Assembly: GCA_023428645.1 (NCBI GenBank)
Contig: JAEYXD010000107.1
Location: forward strand, 1-26,411
DNA: 26,411 bases
From: Pseudomonadota bacterium
Lineage (GTDB): Bacteria > Pseudomonadota > Gammaproteobacteria > Steroidobacterales > Steroidobacteraceae
Reading direction: 5' to 3'
Positions within the stretch are counted from its first letter, which is position 1, and the number at the start of each line of letters is the position of its first letter. Position numbers and translations under genes: made by a program. The notes beneath the pieces are model-generated. The model did no database searches. It saw only the letters and a list, made by a program, of their open reading frames with translations, and was not told the origin of the DNA. Of this stretch, positions 1 to 7,590 are shown piece by piece.

Positions 1-656
1 ACCGGATAGTCGAGCACCGCCGAGAGGGCCTTCACCCCCTGCGACCCGGAGCGCAACCGATCACTGAACGCATCGACGAGCGCGCTGACCGGCACGCCGG
101 GCCCGCGACGCTCGACCCACTGGCGCCACTCGTCGGCGACATCGCTGCCGTCATCGCGGCTGCCGAGCGCGCCCGCTTGCGCGAGGAGCGTCGTGCGCTC
201 CTGCGGCGAGTACGGCGCCACACCCCACAACATCACGCGACGGATTTGTTGCGGCCGTGCGATCGCGAGCTCCGCGGCGGCAAGCGCCCCGAGCTGATAG
301 CCGATCACGTCGACCTGCCGCAGCCGCAGGCTATCCAGGAAATCAGCGAGCGCGCCGGCGAAATCCGCGACCGAAGCGCGCGCGGTCGGCACGTCGGACG
401 TGCCGTGCCCCGGCAGATCCGGCGCGTAGACGCTGCGATCGTGACCGAGGTCGCGCAACACCGGCGCGAACAGGCGGCCCGAGCCGCCGGCATGATGCAG
501 ACATAGAATCGGCGTGTGCTCATCGAAGCCGCCGCCCGAGGGATAGGCGGTCCACACATGGATCTGTCCGTAGCGACAATCAGCGTATGACCGACGAACG
601 TGTACGACAGCGGGTTGTGGAAGCGGAAGGCGGTGACGATGTTTGGCTTGGATCAC
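1..656 (-). CDS. Alpha/beta hydrolase fold protein, C-terminus cut by window edge
   Basis: The minus strand is open from a GTG at 656 to the window edge (218 codons). No in-frame ATG lies near the start, but AGGGGA sits 8 nt upstream of the GTG and an in-frame TAA lies directly before it, so GTG is my start. The protein shows the alpha/beta hydrolase order: an oxyanion-loop segment HHAGGSGRLF, the strand-turn APDLPGHGTSD, then the nucleophile elbow DVIGYQLGALAAAELA. The elbow normally reads G-x-S-x-G; here it reads G-Y-Q-L-G, with Gln at about residue 121 where the catalytic Ser belongs. From memory, some members of this hydrolase branch carry His there (GYHTG), so this may be a subgroup that does not use a serine nucleophile. 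The catalytic His would lie beyond the edge. Fold assignment is firm; catalytic activity and substrate are unknown. Confidence 0.8.
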   Translation of the reverse strand, partial: MIQAKHRHRLPLPQPAVVHVRRSYADCRYGQIHVWTAYPSGGGFDEHTPILCLHHAGGSGRLFAPVLRDLGHDRSVYAPDLPGHGTSDVPTARASVADFAGALADFLDSLRLRQVDVIGYQLGALAAAELAIARPQQIRRVMLWGVAPYSPQERTTLLAQAGALGSRDDGSDVADEWRQWVERRGPGVPVSALVDAFSDRLRSGSQGVKALSAVLDYP

Positions 657-732
657 TTAACTATTCCCCTTGTCTCGGAGGCCCTGCGAAGGCGATGAGC
701 ATTCGAGGACGCGCGACGGTGTGCTCGCGGTG

Positions 733-771
733 TCGATGTCCGTGCAGCGACTGCGGTCATACGGACATCGA
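733..771. promoter_or_regulatory. 11-bp perfect inverted repeat between divergent genes
   Basis: TCGATGTCCGT (733-743) is exactly matched by ACGGACATCGA (761-771) across a 17-nt gap. It lies in the 263-bp space between the divergent hydrolase (start 656) and the S9 peptidase (start 920). No T-run follows on either strand, so an operator or mRNA hairpin is more likely than a terminator. A TACACT hexamer at 880-885 could be a -10 for the peptidase, but I see no convincing -35. Confidence 0.4.
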
Positions 772-919
772 AGAGCGCGTGCAGTCTAGAGACGGGCGGT
801 GCGAAAGAAATAGACCCAGGTCTCAGGTTGCGCTTTCGTTACTTTCGCCCCTCAAGGAGAGAGTCGCGCACGCCTTCGTTACACTAGCCACAACGCAGCT
901 TGCGGATTCCAGGTGACCG

Positions 920-3034
920 ATGAAGTTCAAGTTCTTGCGTAAGGATATGTCGCAGTTCGCGCGCCTCCTGATCGTCAGCGCGCTGCTCTCATCGTCACCA
1001 CTCGTCGCCATCGCGAATGCCGCCGCGCTCGGCGCGGAGGAGATGTGGCGGCTGAAGCGCCTCGGCGCGCCAGCGATCGCACCGGACGGACGCGTTGCCG
1101 TCGTCCCGGTCACGACTTACGACGTCGACAAGAATCTCGGACTCACGGACCTGTGGCTCGTGCCGACGAAGCCGGGCAAGGCGCGGCAACTCACGAGCGA
1201 CGCGGCGAGCGACACCTCGCCCGCGTGGAGCCCGAACGGCGAGATGATCGCGTTCGTCTCGAAACGCGGCGACGACAAGGAGCCGCAGATTTATGTCATT
1301 TCTGTCAGCGGCGGCGAAGCTCGCCGCGTCACGAATGTTCCCACGGGCGTGATGGCGCCGAAGTGGTTTCCGGATTCGCGGCGCATCGCGTTCCTCTCGC
1401 GGGTATGGCCCGATGCGAAAACCTGGACCGAGCAGCAACAGCGCATGGAGGCGCGCGCTACGCGCAAGATGACCGCGCAGGTATGGGACAAGGCGCCGAT
1501 CAGCTACTGGGATCACTATCTCGACGAGCGCCAGACGCACGTATATGCAGTGTCGCTCGACGGCGGCGAGCCGCAGGCGATTACGTTCGGACGCAGCTTG
1601 CCGCTCGACTCGGCGGAGCCCGATACCTCTTCATACGACATCGCGCCCGACGGCACCGAGATCGCGTTCGCCGCGGACAGCGATGCGTCCGGCATCGATA
1701 CGAACTTCGATGTGTTCGTCATGCCGATCGAGGGCGGCGAGCCGCGCAATCTGACGGCGGACAACCCCGCGAACGACAGCTCGCCGCTCTACAGTCCCGA
1801 TGGACGCTCGCTCGCGTTTCGCCGACAGACACTCAAGGATTTCTACGCCGATCGCGCGCGGCTGTTGATCTTCGACCGGCGCAGCTCGCAGATCCGCTCG
1901 CTGACCGAAGCATGGGACCGCTCGGCCGCCGGGCTCGTCTGGTCGCCGGACTCCTCGGCGTTGTTCGGCTCGATCGAGGATGCCGGCACGCTACGGATCT
2001 TTCGCTTCAATGCGAGCGGCGGCCAGCCGCAGCCGATCACGCGCGGAAGCAGCTTCAGCTCGCTCGCGGTGGCGGGCAGCGGTCCCGTCATCGTCGGCTT
2101 GCGGCAGAGCTTCACGGAACCGCCGACGCTCGTCAGCATCATTCCGCGCACGGGCGCGGCGACGAAGCTGACCGACTTCAACGACGCCGCGCTCGCGAGC
2201 ACGACGCAAGGCCGAGTGGAGAGCGTGACGTACGCCGGCGCGAACGGCGAAGACATCCAGATGTGGGTCGCGTATCCGCCCGGCTTCACAGCCGATCGCA
2301 AGTGGCCGCTGTTCCTGTTGCTGCACGGCGGCCCCCACAACGCGGCGAACGACATCTGGCAGTGGCGCTGGAACGCGCAGGTGTTCGCGAGCTGGGGATA
2401 CGTGACCGCGTGGCACAACTTCCACGGATCGAGCGGCTTCGGCCAGGACTTCACGGACTCGATCACGAAGGAATGGGCGGAGCTGCCCTATCAGGACACC
2501 ATCAAGGCCGCGGAATGGTTTCAGGCGCAGCCGTGGATCGACCCCGCGCGCATGACCGCGGGTGGCGGCAGCTACGGCGGCTATCTCGCGACATTGCTGC
2601 TCGGCCGCGAGCATCCGTTCAAGACGCTGATCGCGCACGCGGCCGTGTACAACCTCTATACGCAATACGCGACGGACGATGGCGCGATCAAAAAGCGTCA
2701 CGGCGAATTCTGGGAGGACTTCGAACGCTTCAATCGCAACTCGCCGCACATGAACGCGGGCAAGTTCAGCACGCCGACACTCGTCATTCACGGCCAGACG
2801 GACCTGCGCGTGCCGGTGAATCACGGCATCGAGCTGTTCAACACGCTGCAGAATCGCGGGGTGCCGAGCAAGCTCGTGCTGTATCCGAACGAGAACCACT
2901 GGATCCTGCAGCCGCAGAACTCGCTGTTCTGGTACGACACGGTGAGAAAGTGGCTGGAGAAATATGCAGCGCCCGGACCTGGCGCGACAGTGATGCAACC
3001 CGCGCCGGCGGCTGCCCCCGCGACGACCGAGTAG
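920..3034 (+). CDS. Secreted S9 family prolyl oligopeptidase-type peptidase
   Basis: This 704-residue protein has an N-terminal signal sequence (hydrophobic stretch about residues 14-33, ending near ANA-A), a beta-propeller part (about 40-420) and a C-terminal alpha/beta hydrolase domain (about 430-690). PD40/TolB-like propeller blades are visible as repeated S-P-D/N-G-x-x-I/L-A-F motifs, e.g. WSPNGEMIAF, WFPDSRRIAF and YSPDGRSLAF. The catalytic triad reads Ser551 in GGGSYGGY, Asp628 in HGQTDLRVP and His660 in ENHW, the usual S9 order and spacing. Such enzymes cleave short peptides, often dipeptidyl or acylaminoacyl substrates, here probably in the periplasm. The ATG at 920 has AGGTGA close by; an ATG at codon 10 is also possible and would still leave a signal peptide. 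It converges with the bactofilin gene, with 3 bp between stop codons. Confidence 0.93.
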   Translation: MKFKFLRKDMSQFARLLIVSALLSSSPLVAIANAAALGAEEMWRLKRLGAPAIAPDGRVAVVPVTTYDVDKNLGLTDLWLVPTKPGKARQLTSDAASDTSPAWSPNGEMIAFVSKRGDDKEPQIYVISVSGGEARRVTNVPTGVMAPKWFPDSRRIAFLSRVWPDAKTWTEQQQRMEARATRKMTAQVWDKAPISYWDHYLDERQTHVYAVSLDGGEPQAITFGRSLPLDSAEPDTSSYDIAPDGTEIAFAADSDASGIDTNFDVFVMPIEGGEPRNLTADNPANDSSPLYSPDGRSLAFRRQTLKDFYADRARLLIFDRRSSQIRSLTEAWDRSAAGLVWSPDSSALFGSIEDAGTLRIFRFNASGGQPQPITRGSSFSSLAVAGSGPVIVGLRQSFTEPPTLVSIIPRTGAATKLTDFNDAALASTTQGRVESVTYAGANGEDIQMWVAYPPGFTADRKWPLFLLLHGGPHNAANDIWQWRWNAQVFASWGYVTAWHNFHGSSGFGQDFTDSITKEWAELPYQDTIKAAEWFQAQPWIDPARMTAGGGSYGGYLATLLLGREHPFKTLIAHAAVYNLYTQYATDDGAIKKRHGEFWEDFERFNRNSPHMNAGKFSTPTLVIHGQTDLRVPVNHGIELFNTLQNRGVPSKLVLYPNENHWILQPQNSLFWYDTVRKWLEKYAAPGPGATVMQPAPAAAPATTE

Positions 3035-3037
3035 CCG

Positions 3038-3430
3038 TCAGGCCCGCTTTTCCTCGTAGGTCACGACCGGGGCTCCGCTCGTGACCGACATCGCACCGTC
3101 GATCACCGCGCCTCTCGCGACGGCAATGCTGCGGGCGGAGACGCTGCCGCTGATGCGCGCGGTCTTGCGAATCTCGAGCTTCTCCGCGATTACGATGTCG
3201 CCGACGACGTGGCCGGCGATCACGGCGTTGGCCGCTTCGATCGTGCCTTCCCACGAGCCCCCTTCCGACAACGTGAACGAACCGCCGATGGCGCACTCGG
3301 CCTGCACGATGCCTCCGACCACCAAGTCACCCTGACACCGCAACCGGCCGACCAGCTCCGTGCCGACACCGACGAAGGTCGGTGTGCTCGAGGTTCTGTC
3401 CGTGAGACGGCGGCGGGGCGTGTCGGCCAT
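3038..3430 (-). CDS. Bactofilin (polymer-forming cytoskeletal protein)
   Basis: This 130-residue protein starts at MADTPRRRL and carries one bactofilin domain, about residues 25-120. The right-handed beta-helix pattern is clear: short strands with regular Gly/Val/Ile spacing such as GDLVVGGIVQAE, AVIAGHVVGDIVIAEKLEI and RISGSVSARSIAVARGAVIDG. Bactofilins self-assemble into nucleotide-independent filaments at the membrane and help organise cell shape, stalks, polar proteins or envelope polymers. The open frame runs on upstream to 3634, but that part is Arg-rich and unlike the family, so I chose the ATG at 3430; no clear ribosome binding site precedes it. No M23 peptidase neighbour, the frequent partner of shape-related bactofilins, is present in the window. 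Confidence 0.9.
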   Translation of the reverse strand: MADTPRRRLTDRTSSTPTFVGVGTELVGRLRCQGDLVVGGIVQAECAIGGSFTLSEGGSWEGTIEAANAVIAGHVVGDIVIAEKLEIRKTARISGSVSARSIAVARGAVIDGAMSVTSGAPVVTYEEKRA

Positions 3431-3708
3431 GGCGATGCATCTACGCTGGAGGAGCGACCGATAGTACGAGACATAACCGACCCTGCATTGGTGCGTGGGT
3501 CGCAAAACGTGCGATGCGCGACTCCTCATTCGGATACGCGCCAGCGCGCTCGCCGGCGCCAGCCGTCGCGCCTCATCCAAAGCCTGCTCGCCCGTGGCGT
3601 CGCTCCCTGACGCACCCTGACACCGCAGTCGCAATTTGACATTTCACGTCATCACGACCAGTTCACAGGCGAGCGCGTAAGTTGCTGATTGTCAGCGAAC
3701 TCAGGCGC
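3431..3708. other. Intergenic region upstream of bactofilin and the sigma-54 unit
   Basis: The 327 bp between the bactofilin start (3430) and the next gene (3758) hold no supported gene. The right end contains the sigma-54 promoter described separately. About 60-70 bp upstream of it lies TGACATTTCACGTCA (3637-3651, 4-bp arms), in the range where an activator of sigma-54 could bind, but the arms are too short to call a site. The bactofilin promoter should also be in this stretch; I cannot identify it. Confidence 0.4.
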
Positions 3709-3725
3709 TTGGCACGGGCGTTGCA
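3709..3725 (+). promoter_or_regulatory. Sigma-54 (RpoN) promoter, -24/-12 type
   Basis: The sequence TTGGCACGGGCGTTGCA matches the RpoN consensus YTGGCACG-N4-TTGCW at every conserved position. The GG (3711-3712) and GC (3723-3724) doublets are 12 bp apart, as required. Transcription would start near 3736, giving a leader of about 20 nt before the ATG at 3758. I noticed no second match of this quality in the window. Confidence 0.8.
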
Positions 3726-3757
3726 AAACAACCGGGCAAACGAGAGGCGGAAACGAC

Positions 3758-4021
3758 ATGAAGAACCAAGCCGAAGTCATTGCGATGTTGATGCCCGAGG
3801 GTGAGGGCGGCAGCCGCGCGTCGCGAATGGCGACGTTGCTCGTCCGCAATCCGGATGGGCGAATGTCGCTCGAGACCGTGCGCTCCGACCGGGCGCTCGA
3901 TCAGTACGCAATGAACACCGGCTGTTTTCGCCGCGGCACTCCGATCATCGATCCCGTGACCCGCCAGGTGTTCGGGTATGAGATGGAGATGGTCGAAGAC
4001 CCGCGCGCCGAACTCGCCTGA
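3758..4021 (+). CDS. Small protein of unknown function under sigma-54 control
   Basis: This 87-residue protein begins MKNQAEVIAML; the start is set by AGAGG 10 nt upstream and by its place just after the sigma-54 promoter. The frame stays open upstream to 3689, but that would overlap the promoter. I do not recognise a family. There is no signal peptide or membrane segment; the protein is soluble and mixed-charge, with one Cys (NTGCFRRG, about residue 57) and an acidic C-terminus (MEMVEDPRAELA). The gene stands alone: its own RpoN promoter before it and an intrinsic terminator about 60 bp after it define a single-gene transcript. That architecture implies a regulated role, for example in nitrogen, motility or envelope responses, but the sequence does not say which. 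Confidence 0.8.
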   Translation: MKNQAEVIAMLMPEGEGGSRASRMATLLVRNPDGRMSLETVRSDRALDQYAMNTGCFRRGTPIIDPVTRQVFGYEMEMVEDPRAELA

Positions 4022-4082
4022 ACCCGAATGCGCTGAACCCCCGCCGCCTTCCAGATGGAAGGTTGCAAGGTTCAACACTGGA

Positions 4083-4120
4083 GCCGCCGTCGCACTTCCC
4101 CGCGCGGCGGCGTTTTTTTT
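4083..4120 (+). terminator. Rho-independent terminator
   Basis: A GC-rich hairpin (GCCGCCG at 4083-4089 pairing with CGGCGGC near 4105-4111, extended inward by CGC/GCG past one bulged T) is followed directly by a run of eight T (4113-4120). This is the only hairpin plus T-tract terminator I find. It ends the sigma-54 transcript of the 87-residue protein and insulates the DUF2845 gene. Confidence 0.85.
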
Positions 4121-4164
4121 CTCGTTCGATCCGACTACGCTGGCCCATCTGTCGCGAGGGGCCC

Positions 4165-4476
4165 ATGCGCGCATTTCTCATCGTTCTGCTGTGTTTCGCA
4201 ACCGCCGGCGCTGCGCTCGCCGATTCGATGCGTTGCGGCAAGTGGGTCGTGAGCGAGACCGCGAGCCTCGCGGAGCTGCTCCACAAGTGCGGCGAGCCGG
4301 CGAACAAGGAGATCGCGACCGAAGACGTGTTCGCACGCAACGCGACGACCCTTGGCACCTACAAGGTCGGCGAGTCGGTCACGGAGCGTTGGCGGTACGA
4401 GCGCGGGACGCGGTCTCTCCCGATGCTCGTGACGATCGTCGACGGCAAGATACAAAGTATCGAGCGCGCGGAATAA
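4165..4476 (+). CDS. Exported DUF2845 family protein
   Basis: The 103-residue protein has a signal peptide (MRAFLIVLLC, hydrophobic to about residue 18, cleavage after ALA) and a DUF2845 domain over the rest. The family hallmark is visible: SMRCGKWVVSETAS then a LLHKCGEP segment, with Cys24 and Cys42 likely to pair in the periplasm, and a C-terminal half with ERWRYERG and a final IVDGKIQSIE strand. The fold resembles small outer-membrane-assembly (SmpA/OmlA-like) domains, but the function of DUF2845 is not established. The ATG at 4165 follows GAGGGG by 3 nt; an earlier in-frame ATG at 4063 would run through the terminator and spoil the signal peptide. Confidence 0.85.
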   Translation: MRAFLIVLLCFATAGAALADSMRCGKWVVSETASLAELLHKCGEPANKEIATEDVFARNATTLGTYKVGESVTERWRYERGTRSLPMLVTIVDGKIQSIERAE

Positions 4477-4681
4477 GGCACCGGACCGCTGCCCGTGTGA
4501 CGCGTGTCACATTGATCGACACACGCACCGGCCCGATCCACACGCGGCGCTTTGCTTCATTTAAATTCTCTGCTCCATCGCACGGCCTCACGCCGCGCAT
4601 GGCCCTAGGATTCCGATCGGGAATCCGCAACGACAGAATGAAGCGAAGCTCGCGCCAGGCCGAAAGCGCGGCAGAAGGCAC

Positions 4682-5677
4682 ATGCAGTATCGACGCAGCG
4701 ACTTCGACGTCACGAATACCGTGCAGGTGAGCTCGGCCGAAGCCGTACGCCGCGCCGTTCGCGAACTCTATCGGCAGATGTGGCCGAATTATCCGTTCGA
4801 CCGTGTCGACACCGCCTTCCGCGATTTCGAGCGACTGTTCAACGGTCAATTCCCCGGTTACTACGGCTGCGATACGGTTTACCACGATCTGCAGCATTCC
4901 CTGGACGGCACCCTCGCCGTCGCCCGCCTCGTCGTGAGCTACGAGCGCACGCATTCGGCCGAGGAGCGTCTCGGGCCGGAACGCGCGATGCTCGCCGTCG
5001 TCGTCGCGCTATTCCATGACGCCGGTTACATCCGGCAGACCGATGATCAAACGCACCGCAACGGCGCCGAATTCACGCTGAGCCACGTGAGCCGCAGCTC
5101 GCAGTTCATCGGCCGCTATCTGCCGACGATCGGCATGGCTGAATGGGTGCCGGTCGCGACGAAGATCGTGCATTTCACCGGCTACGAGGTGCAGTTCGAC
5201 CAGATCCGACTCGACGATCCGCGCGACCGCAAGGTCGGTCACCTGATCGGCACTGGGGATCTCATCGCGCAGATTTCCGATCGCTGCTATCTGGAGAAAT
5301 GCCGCGACCGCCTGTATCCCGAATTCGTGCTCGGCGGCATTGCGATGCCGAGCGACGGCGCCGGCAATACCGCCGTGAAATACAGTTCCGGTCTGGACAT
5401 CCTGCGGCACACGCCTGGATTCATCGAGGAAGTGAAGCGCTCGCGCCTGGATGGCGAATTCGGCGGCGCTTATCGCGCGCTCGAAGTGCTGTTCAATGGC
5501 CGCAACCCGTACATGGAAGCGATTCAGCGCAATCTCGACTACCTGGCCGAAGTGCTGCGCACCGGTCGCTGGCCGATGCTGCGCCGGGATCCTCCCTGCT
5601 TCACGTGGGAAAAAAACCCCGTCCAGAACATCCGCTCGCTCGTCCTCGGGCATCTGAAACAGGTCTGGAAGAGCTGA
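4682..5677 (+). CDS. HD-domain metal-dependent phosphohydrolase-like protein
   Basis: This 331-residue soluble protein has an HD/PDEase-type fold. Candidate metal ligands occur in order: YHDLQH (His68, His72), the signature His112-Asp113 in ALFHDAGY, His125 in QTHRNGAEF, His164 in KIVHFTGYE and Asp193 in GTGDLIAQISDR. That is the layout of cyclic-nucleotide phosphodiesterase-like HD proteins, but I see neither an HD-GYP motif nor a sensor domain, so the substrate is open. The ATG at 4682 follows GAAGG by 3 nt. Upstream (4477-4681) an AT-rich patch, TTTAAATT, near 4560 may mark the promoter. The next gene (a dehydrogenase) follows on the same strand, so the two may be cotranscribed. Confidence 0.82.
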   Translation: MQYRRSDFDVTNTVQVSSAEAVRRAVRELYRQMWPNYPFDRVDTAFRDFERLFNGQFPGYYGCDTVYHDLQHSLDGTLAVARLVVSYERTHSAEERLGPERAMLAVVVALFHDAGYIRQTDDQTHRNGAEFTLSHVSRSSQFIGRYLPTIGMAEWVPVATKIVHFTGYEVQFDQIRLDDPRDRKVGHLIGTGDLIAQISDRCYLEKCRDRLYPEFVLGGIAMPSDGAGNTAVKYSSGLDILRHTPGFIEEVKRSRLDGEFGGAYRALEVLFNGRNPYMEAIQRNLDYLAEVLRTGRWPMLRRDPPCFTWEKNPVQNIRSLVLGHLKQVWKS

Positions 5678-5787
5678 CCGCCGAGTCGCTCGAGGATTCG
5701 ATGCTGGTGCCGTCGCGCACCGATCTCGCGGAAGCGCGATCCATTCCCTTTCCCGACCGGACCTGCACCCGTAGCCTTGCCGGCGAC

Positions 5788-6630
5788 ATGACCGCCGCCT
5801 CGCCAAATCACTTCGCATCGCTCAACGCCCGCTTCCCGCGCAGGCGCGCGTTCATCACGGGCGCGGGCGCGGGGCTGGGTCTTGCGCTCGCCAAGGCGCT
5901 GGCCGCCGACGGCTGGGTGCTCGGGTTGTTCGATCGCAATGTCGAACGGCTCGCGAGCGTCGAAGCCGCGTTCGCCGCCGCAGACATTCCAACGCTCGCC
6001 TACCCAGGCGACGTCACGCAGGCGGACGAGCTCACGGTCGCGGTGAATTCGTTTGCGGCGACGCACGATGGCCTCGACCTCATGATCAACAACGCAGGCG
6101 TCGCGGTCGCGGGCTCGATGATGGAAGCGGCGCCGGACGACTGGCGCTGGATCATCGACACGAATCTGATGGGTGTCGTGCACGGCTGTCGCGCCGCCTT
6201 GCCGCATCTGCAACGCAACGGCGCCGGATTGATCGTCAACATCTCGAGCGCGGCGGCGTTCGCCTCGGTCCCGGGCATGGCGCCGTACAACGCGACGAAG
6301 GCCGCCGTTCTATCGCTCAGCGAAACGCTCGCCGCCGAGCTGCGCGACACCGGGACCGACGTCTGTGTCGTCCTGCCGCGCCATTTCGAGACGACGCTGC
6401 TCGACACGTTTCGCGGCCCGATCGAAACGCGCGAGACCGCGCGGGCCTTGATGAAGGCATCGCGCCTGACCGCGAGCGAAATGGCGCAAGAGATTCTCCT
6501 GCGTGCCGGTCGCGGCGAGAGCTACGTGATGCCGGGGGAAACGCACGCGTGGTGGCGACTGAAGCATTGGCTTGCGAACGTATTCGCCCGCCGCCCTCCG
6601 ATGATGCACCACATGCTCCGCCGGGCCTGA
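5788..6630 (+). CDS. Short-chain dehydrogenase/reductase (SDR)
   Basis: This 280-residue classical SDR has the dinucleotide-binding motif TGAGAGLG (residues 24-31), NNAG (101-104), catalytic Ser154 in NISSAAA, Tyr167 and Lys171 in YNATK. Asp49 after the second strand (GLFDRN) suggests NAD(H) rather than NADP(H). The C-terminal tail (HAWWRLKHWLANVF) is amphipathic and may lie on a membrane. The substrate cannot be read from the sequence. Start choice is uncertain: the ATG at 5788 gives a normal SDR N-terminus but lacks a clear ribosome site, while an in-frame ATG at 5701 has GAGGA 4 nt upstream, would add 29 residues, and would leave only 23 bp after the HD gene. Either way it probably shares the HD gene's transcript. 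Confidence 0.9.
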   Translation: MTAASPNHFASLNARFPRRRAFITGAGAGLGLALAKALAADGWVLGLFDRNVERLASVEAAFAAADIPTLAYPGDVTQADELTVAVNSFAATHDGLDLMINNAGVAVAGSMMEAAPDDWRWIIDTNLMGVVHGCRAALPHLQRNGAGLIVNISSAAAFASVPGMAPYNATKAAVLSLSETLAAELRDTGTDVCVVLPRHFETTLLDTFRGPIETRETARALMKASRLTASEMAQEILLRAGRGESYVMPGETHAWWRLKHWLANVFARRPPMMHHMLRRA

Positions 6631-6641
6631 CGCGCCGCGGC

Positions 6642-7322
6642 TTACGCGCTCGGCGCGTCGATCGCCAACAGAAAGCGCGTGTAGATTTCCGGCAGACGCG
6701 CGAGCACGTACGGCTTGCCCTCGATCGCGCTTCCTTCGATCACCTGTCGCAATGTCGAAAGACTCAATGCTTCCAGCGCTGGCACCGCGACCGGCGCGTA
6801 GCTCAGATGCCACGGCTCGGGACTTACGCCGCCGCGGTCGGTGCGATACGGCCTGAAGAAGCCGTAGGCATGCATGTTCGCTTCGAGCCAGGCGGCGAGC
6901 CGATGAAAGATGCCGTCGGCCGCGTATTCGGACGGCAGCAACTGCACGGTGTAGCCGGGCGGCACCGCCGCCGCGTCGATGACGTCGATGTCGCTGCCCC
7001 AGTGATGCCGGCTGCCACCGGGGATCGCCGACCAGCACAGAATCGCATCGACGCACGCCGCATCGGCAATGCGCGCGCGCTCGAGCTCGCGTCCCTGCCG
7101 ATCGAAGATCGGGCGCTCGCCGCGCCACTTGCGGTTCCAGATCGACAGTTGCGTGTCGAAATCACGGAAGCTCGAACGTGCCGTCAGCTCGATACCTTCG
7201 CTCGCCGCCGCGTCGCGCATCGCGAGGAACGATGCGACGACCTCATAGTGCAGGACCGACGCAGGGCTCTGCAGATCGATGACGTGCGTGCGCGCACGGC
7301 CGGTGAGCTCGAGCTCATTCAT
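6642..7322 (-). CDS. M15 family D-alanyl-D-alanine carboxypeptidase-like protein
   Basis: The 226-residue protein carries the VanY/M15B zinc peptidase signature: S-R-H-H-W-G-S-D-I-D (His106 and Asp113 as zinc ligands), E-P-W-H (Glu169 as general base, His172 as third ligand), and SSFRDFDTQ (Arg53), the substrate-contact segment. Members trim the terminal D-Ala from peptidoglycan stem peptides or cut related D,D- and L,D-bonds. No signal peptide is visible with the ATG at 7322, which AGAGGT precedes by 10 nt. Extending upstream to 7412 adds a non-family stretch and still gives no clean signal. Its cell location is therefore odd for a wall enzyme: it is cytoplasmic or exported by an unseen route. 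It converges with the SDR gene (11-bp gap). Confidence 0.88.
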   Translation of the reverse strand: MNELELTGRARTHVIDLQSPASVLHYEVVASFLAMRDAAASEGIELTARSSFRDFDTQLSIWNRKWRGERPIFDRQGRELERARIADAACVDAILCWSAIPGGSRHHWGSDIDVIDAAAVPPGYTVQLLPSEYAADGIFHRLAAWLEANMHAYGFFRPYRTDRGGVSPEPWHLSYAPVAVPALEALSLSTLRQVIEGSAIEGKPYVLARLPEIYTRFLLAIDAPSA

Positions 7323-7489
7323 TTCGTCAATGACCTCTGGTCCAATGCTTTCGAAGCAGTATGTCAAAAATTCCGACAAGCATCGTGTGAACCGCTGCGG
7401 CGAAGCCTGCATTTAGTGCGAACAGCTCGCACGCGGAAAAAACCTCGTTATGATGCTTCGCACCCCGCGTGCGATCGTGGAAGTTTAGG

Positions 7490-7515
7490 CCATACGCACA
7501 GCCCATACGCACAGG
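7490..7515. repeat. 13-bp tandem duplication
   Basis: CCATACGCACAG(C/G) occurs twice head to tail (7490-7502, 7503-7515), in the leader region before the GGDEF-EAL gene. A TATGAT hexamer at 7449-7454 could be the -10 box of that gene, which would put the duplication in the 5' untranslated region. The 268 bp from 7323 to 7590 hold no other supported feature. Confidence 0.6.
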
Positions 7516-7590
7516 ATGGATAGCGAGGGTGTTCGGAAATAGCGCCGTAGCGAACAGGCAATCTCGGCGCGCGCACTGAAGGGCGTTGGA

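Noticed and set aside
1045..3084. A second long plus-strand frame inside the S9 peptidase gene
   Set aside because: Arg-rich, no family motif, fully overlaps the peptidase frame that has the complete catalytic triad.
3328..3627. Direct repeat of the 15-mer CACCCTGACACCGCA at 3328-3342 and 3613-3627
   Set aside because: One copy is inside the bactofilin coding region; in 26 kb of GC-rich DNA one such 15-bp match is near chance expectation, and nothing suggests mobility.
3637..3651. TGAC-N7-GTCA as an activator binding site upstream of the sigma-54 promoter
   Set aside because: Position is plausible but 4-bp arms are too short to separate from chance without comparative data.
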